A stretch of 8,621 nt of DNA, taken from the NCBI GenBank assembly GCA_038232275.1, contig JBBSIC010000063.1, forward strand, positions 1 to 8,621. Reading direction: 5' to 3'. A model generated the notes under the pieces. The model was not told where the DNA came from, ran no database searches, and worked only from the letters and a program-made list of their open reading frames with translations. The stretch's first letter is position 1, and each line of letters starts with the position of its first letter. This document shows positions 6,161-8,621 of this stretch, piece after piece. This DNA comes from DATLGB01 sp038232275 (GTDB lineage Bacteria; Actinomycetota; Thermoleophilia; Solirubrobacterales; Solirubrobacteraceae). The position numbers were made by a program, and so were the translations under genes.

Positions 6161-7002
6161 CAGAACGTCGCGTCCTTGACGCCGGAGGCGATCAGGCCGA
6201 ACACCACGAGGGCGAGCACGACCCGATAGGCGGCGAAGATGTCGTAGGAGTGGGTGCGCACGAAGCGCAGCAGCACGGAGATCGCGAAGTAGCCCGTGAC
6301 GGCCGACGCGACGATGCCGATGGCCAGCGGCGCCCCGACTCCGGGCGGCAGGCCGTCGCCGGCGACCTTGAGGCCCTTGTAGAGGACCGCGCCCGCCGTC
6401 ACGGGCACGAGCAGCAGGAACGAGTAGCGCGCTGCGGTGTCGCGGTCGAGGCCGAGCACGCGCCCGGCCGTGATCGTGATGCCCGAGCGCGAGACGCCCG
6501 GCGCGAGCGCGAGGATCTGGGCGAGGCCGATCTTGACGGCGTCGCGCGGGGTCAGCGCGTCCAGGTCGCGCTCCTGCGGGCGGCGGTCGGCCCACGCCAG
6601 CGCGAGGCCGAAGACGAGCAGGAAGATCGCGATCTGCCAGGGCTCGCCGAGGTGGGAGTCGATGAAGCTCTCACCCAGGCCGCCCGCGATGACGGCGGGG
6701 ACCGTGCCGATGATGATCAGCAGGGCGAGGCGGTCGTCGGCGGTCTCCGCGCGCCGTTTGACGATCAACCCGATCGTGCCCTTGATGATCTGGACGACCT
6801 CCGCGCGGAAGTAGGCGACGACGCCGGCGAGCGTCCCCAGGTGCAGCGCGACGTCGAAGGTCTTGTTGAACACCTCGTGGTCGCGCAGGAACGTGAAGTC
6901 CCCGATCCACGGGACGAGGATCAGATGCCCGGAGGACGAGATCGGCAGGAACTCGGTGAGTCCCTGCACGATCCCGAGGATCAGTGCCTGGAGATCGCTC
7001 AT
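6160..7002 (-). CDS. uppP: Undecaprenyl-diphosphatase (UppP/BacA family)
   Basis: This 280-residue integral membrane enzyme removes a phosphate from undecaprenyl diphosphate, regenerating the lipid carrier for peptidoglycan and other envelope polymers; overexpression in other bacteria gives bacitracin resistance. Signature motifs are QGLTEFLPISSSGHL (13-27, with E17) and LAPGVSRSGITITAGRVLG (166-184, with R172), the two conserved loops of the active site. Several hydrophobic helices fill the rest, and the length is normal. The ATG at 7002 is the only sensible start, since an in-frame TAG lies eight codons upstream. No Shine-Dalgarno is properly spaced (a GGAGG is over 20 nt away). It lies 40 bp after the RTX gene on the same strand and overlaps the next gene by one base, so an operon with the secreted-protein gene is likely. 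Confidence 0.97.
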   Translation of the reverse strand: MSDLQALILGIVQGLTEFLPISSSGHLILVPWIGDFTFLRDHEVFNKTFDVALHLGTLAGVVAYFRAEVVQIIKGTIGLIVKRRAETADDRLALLIIIGTVPAVIAGGLGESFIDSHLGEPWQIAIFLLVFGLALAWADRRPQERDLDALTPRDAVKIGLAQILALAPGVSRSGITITAGRVLGLDRDTAARYSFLLLVPVTAGAVLYKGLKVAGDGLPPGVGAPLAIGIVASAVTGYFAISVLLRFVRTHSYDIFAAYRVVLALVVFGLIASGVKDATF

Positions 7003-7014
7003 CTGGAGCGCGGC

Positions 7015-7020
7015 ACTGTA
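7015..7020 (-). promoter_or_regulatory. Possible -10 element upstream of uppP
   Basis: TACAGT (in context GGATACAGT) on the minus strand lies 12 nt before the uppP ATG in the 40-bp gap after the RTX gene. If used, it would give a leader of only about five or six nt, close to leaderless, which fits the absence of a well-placed Shine-Dalgarno. No convincing -35 is visible. Confidence 0.3.
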
Positions 7021-7042
7021 TCCCTACCTCCGTCATGACCGG

Positions 7043-7984
7043 TTACGAGCCTGGGGTCTCCTTGTTGCCGTCGGGCTGCGGCTCGGTGGCGTTCTCCTTG
7101 GCGTTGTCCCTCGGGTCCGGCGTGACGCGCAGCACGCGCTCGCAGGAGCCGTTGATGTTCTCCGGCGTCGCGTCCGCGATGACATCCTGCGTGTCGAGGA
7201 ACGCGCGGTCGTCGCCCGGCCCGCAGGTGACGACGTCGGCCTCGCCGTCGCTGGTGCGGATCGTGTCGTTGCCCTCGTCGCCGTTGACGGTGTCGACGCC
7301 CGGCAGCGGCACGTCAGCCTGAGCGAGCGCGAACAGGTGGTCGTTGCCCGGTCCGCCGTTGGTCGTGTCGGCGCCGAGGTTGGCGAAGATCGTGTCGTTG
7401 CCGTCGCCGCCGTTCTGGACGTCGTCGCCCTGGCCGCCGGCGAGGAGGTCGTTGCCGTTCTCGCCGCTGGCATGGTCGTTGCCCGGGCCGCTGAGCAGCT
7501 TGTCGCGGGCATCGCCGCCGAAGAGCTGGTCGTCGCCGGGGCCGCCCCAGATCTTGTCGCGGCTGTGGAGGTCGCCGACCTCGGCGTTGTCGCCGCGCAG
7601 CACGTCGTTGCCGCGGTTGCCGCGGATCTTGTCGTTGTCGGCGAGTCCGTTGATGGTGTCGTCGCCGGCGTTGCCGAACAGCTTGTCGGCACCCTCGCGG
7701 CCGAGGAGCGTGTCGTTGCCCGGCCCGCCCGCGACGCGGTCGTTGCCGGCGCCGGCGTCCACGGAATCGTTGCCGGGACCGGCGAACGCGAGGTCGCGCC
7801 CACCGAGGAGCGCCACCGTGTCGTCGCCGGCACGGGCGAAGACCCGGTCGTGGCCCTGCGAGCCGTTGATGTGGTCGTTGCCGGGCGTTCCCTTGATGGT
7901 CAGCGCGAACGCCGTGGCGCCCATGAGGGCGAACGATGCGACGACCGTTGGAACGATCAGCGCAAGCTTCCTAATATGGGACAT
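7043..7984 (-). CDS. Secreted RTX-repeat calcium-binding protein
   Basis: This 313-residue protein has an N-terminal signal peptide (about 1-28: basic SHIRK, a hydrophobic run, then ATAFA-LT). Residues 32-252 are almost continuous nine-residue RTX units of the form GGxGNDxhx (h hydrophobic), about 21 copies, expected to bind Ca2+ and fold as a parallel beta-roll outside the cell. Examples are GTPGNDHIN (32-40), AGPGNDSVD (68-76), GGPGNDTLL (86-94), GGDGNDTIF (192-200) and GDEGNDTIR (235-243). The register is broken only by two 16-residue units at 131-146 and 219-234. A short module with two cysteines (C254, C281) follows, then a polar, proline-rich tail (about 287-313). No catalytic domain and no type I secretion partner are present; the signal peptide argues for Sec export. 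The start has a perfect AGGAGGT six nt upstream. It is the first gene of the minus-strand cluster ahead of uppP. Structural or surface-binding roles are possible, but function is not known. Confidence 0.9.
   Translation of the reverse strand: MSHIRKLALIVPTVVASFALMGATAFALTIKGTPGNDHINGSQGHDRVFARAGDDTVALLGGRDLAFAGPGNDSVDAGAGNDRVAGGPGNDTLLGREGADKLFGNAGDDTINGLADNDKIRGNRGNDVLRGDNAEVGDLHSRDKIWGGPGDDQLFGGDARDKLLSGPGNDHASGENGNDLLAGGQGDDVQNGGDGNDTIFANLGADTTNGGPGNDHLFALAQADVPLPGVDTVNGDEGNDTIRTSDGEADVVTCGPGDDRAFLDTQDVIADATPENINGSCERVLRVTPDPRDNAKENATEPQPDGNKETPGS
7229..7891 (-). repeat. 27-bp-period coding repeats (RTX nonapeptides)
   Basis: The DNA encoding residues 32-252 of the RTX protein repeats with a 27-bp period. 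It is most obvious as the recurring GTCGTTGCC on the plus strand, which encodes GND in reverse complement. Copies are diverged, so this is an old protein repeat and not a recent satellite, but the similarity could still allow recombination between units. Confidence 0.8.
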
Positions 7985-7990
7985 GGCCCC

Positions 7991-7997
7991 ACCTCCT
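7991..7997 (-). promoter_or_regulatory. Strong Shine-Dalgarno of the RTX gene
   Basis: AGGAGGT lies 6 nt upstream of the ATG at 7984 on the minus strand. It fixes the start and stands out because most other genes in this window lack a recognisable ribosome binding site. It implies a leadered transcript, although I could not identify its promoter in the 149 bp between this gene and the tRNA. Confidence 0.75.
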
Positions 7998-8097
7998 GAG
8001 TGATCGGTTGACGCCCCCTGAACCCGACCCGAAGCTGCGAAGTTGCGGGGAAGCGGCTCAGGTTTCGCTCCGGGGGTGGGGTCGATGTCCGTTCGTC

Positions 8098-8103
8098 TAT
8101 CCT
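8098..8103 (+). promoter_or_regulatory. Putative -10 element for tRNA-Asp
   Basis: TATCCT lies 30 bp before the first base of the tRNA, which would give a short 5' leader removed by RNase P. No good -35 is seen 17 bp upstream (the region reads GGTGGG). It is the best candidate in the 149-bp gap. Confidence 0.35.
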
Positions 8104-8133
8104 GCCCGGGCCGTCGTGTTTGGGCGGCTGCTC

Positions 8134-8207
<74 letters not shown>

Positions 8208-8290
8208 TCCCCTTCAAGGCCTGCTGTAGCGCGGAGCGGCAAGTCAGGCGCCCTTCTCGCCAGCGGTCCGGATCGCGCCCGCGGCAACTC

Positions 8291-8307
8291 CACGGCAACA
8301 TGCCGTG
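8291..8307. repeat. Perfect 7-bp inverted repeat
   Basis: CACGGCA and TGCCGTG flank a 3-nt ACA. It could form a short hairpin about 85 nt beyond the tRNA, but no U-run follows on either strand, so a terminator role is doubtful. It also overlaps the ATG of the uncertain frame at 8300. Confidence 0.45.
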
Positions 8308-8621
8308 TCTCGCGTGCGATACGGACGAACCAGTGGCGCGCGCCGCCAGCGCGACCGCAGCCTTTGTCGGCTCCGCTGTCGTCATCGAAGGCCGGGTGGA
8401 TATGGAAGGCGACGACGCCGGGCTCGGCGAGGGCCATGGCACTCTGACATCTGACGAGCAGGCGGCGGTGGGCATGCCGCCGACGCTGGTGGCCAAGACG
8501 CGTGGGAGGTTCCGGCTTGCGCAGCTGGTCTCGAATTGCGCGACGGGCAAGACCGTGCGTGTCCCCAGCGGACGCGGCTTCCGCGCAACGTCCCAGCGGG
8601 GCTCTCGCTTTCAGGCGAAAG
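8300..8621 (+). CDS. Uncertain partial open reading frame, runs off the window
   Basis: From the ATG at 8300 the frame stays open for 107 codons to the window edge; it begins MPCLACDTDEPVARAA and later reads TLVAKTRGRFRLAQLVSNC. I recognise no domain. There is no Shine-Dalgarno and no TAnnnT hexamer at the usual distance. By hand count about 23 of 107 codons end in A or T, far more than in the confident genes. The frame is also open upstream through the tRNA, showing that openness alone means little in DNA of this composition. It may be a laterally acquired gene, a gene remnant or no gene at all. Confidence 0.2.
   Translation, partial: MPCLACDTDEPVARAASATAAFVGSAVVIEGRVDMEGDDAGLGEGHGTLTSDEQAAVGMPPTLVAKTRGRFRLAQLVSNCATGKTVRVPSGRGFRATSQRGSRFQAK

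Larger units (their letters stand above)
8208..8621. other. Region downstream of tRNA-Asp without a recognised gene
   Basis: I recognise no family on either strand over these 414 bases. Minus-strand frames here run through the tRNA and are artefacts. The only candidate is a plus-strand frame from 8300 to the window end, listed separately. The stretch appears less GC-saturated than the genes to its left. Small inverted repeats occur at 8291-8307 and at the very end (CTTTC, loop AGGC, GAAAG at 8608-8621). No integrase, att duplication of the tRNA 3' end or insertion-sequence ends are visible. Confidence 0.5.

Noticed and set aside
7033..7833. Minus-strand Thr/Ala/Ser-rich repeat frame within the RTX gene
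   Set aside because: It is the same 27-bp repeat read in a second frame of the same strand, lacking a signal peptide and a ribosome binding site.
6863..7999. Plus-strand 378-codon frame antisense to the RTX gene, with repeated VVA/VVAG patterns
   Set aside because: The apparent protein repeat is the reverse complement of the RTX nonapeptides; there is no start signal, and the minus-strand gene has a signal peptide and a perfect Shine-Dalgarno.
8030..8045. Tandem near-repeat CGAAGCTG/CGAAGTTG upstream of the RTX gene as an operator
   Set aside because: Two 8-bp copies with one mismatch are easily produced by chance, and there is no promoter nearby to anchor a regulatory role.

Overview
This is a very GC-rich bacterial segment. 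Nearly every codon in the recognisable genes ends in G or C, and the coding strands cast long spurious reading frames on the opposite strand. The gene families point to a high-GC actinobacterium: a LigB-like ATP-dependent DNA ligase, an actinobacterial-type phosphofructokinase, a thioredoxin domain resembling the C-terminal domain of actinobacterial NhaA, and secreted RTX and decapeptide-repeat proteins. The Thermoleophilia (Solirubrobacter/Conexibacter-like) are my best guess. This is inference from family resemblance, as there is no rRNA or other phylogenetic marker here.

Layout. On the minus strand at 138-3184 is a two-gene unit: a CPA1-type Na+/H+ antiporter followed 2 nt later by an ATP-dependent DNA ligase. 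It diverges across only 25 bp from a plus-strand unit at 3210-4446: a cytoplasmic DsbA/thioredoxin-like protein, a STAS anti-sigma-factor antagonist and an RsbW-like HATPase. The last two overlap by 11 bases and form an evident partner-switching pair. This unit meets, tail to tail with 3 bp between stop codons, a minus-strand cluster at 4450-7984. In transcription order that cluster is a secreted RTX calcium-binding protein, undecaprenyl-diphosphatase UppP, a secreted decapeptide-repeat protein (start overlapping the UppP stop as TGATG) and a phosphofructokinase with pyrophosphate-type active-site residues. A tRNA-Asp(GUC) lies on the plus strand at 8134-8207. The last 414 bases hold no gene I can recognise, only a weak open frame running off the window.

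How the genes may work together. The antiporter and the thioredoxin-like protein share a divergent control region and recall a fusion seen in NhaA proteins. The STAS/HATPase pair would regulate a sigma factor not present in the window. The RTX protein, UppP and decapeptide-repeat protein all concern the cell envelope; the phosphofructokinase at the end of that cluster is metabolically unrelated.

Regulation. Several starts lack a Shine-Dalgarno sequence but have a TAnnnT hexamer 6-9 nt upstream, as expected of leaderless or near-leaderless transcripts. In two cases the TAG stop codon of the upstream gene is the first half of that hexamer. In the 25-bp divergent spacer, two such hexamers on opposite strands share one TA step. 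I did not find a convincing new defence, mobile or biosynthetic system; the most interesting points are the promoter architecture, the phosphoryl-donor prediction for the phosphofructokinase, and the thioredoxin/antiporter pairing.
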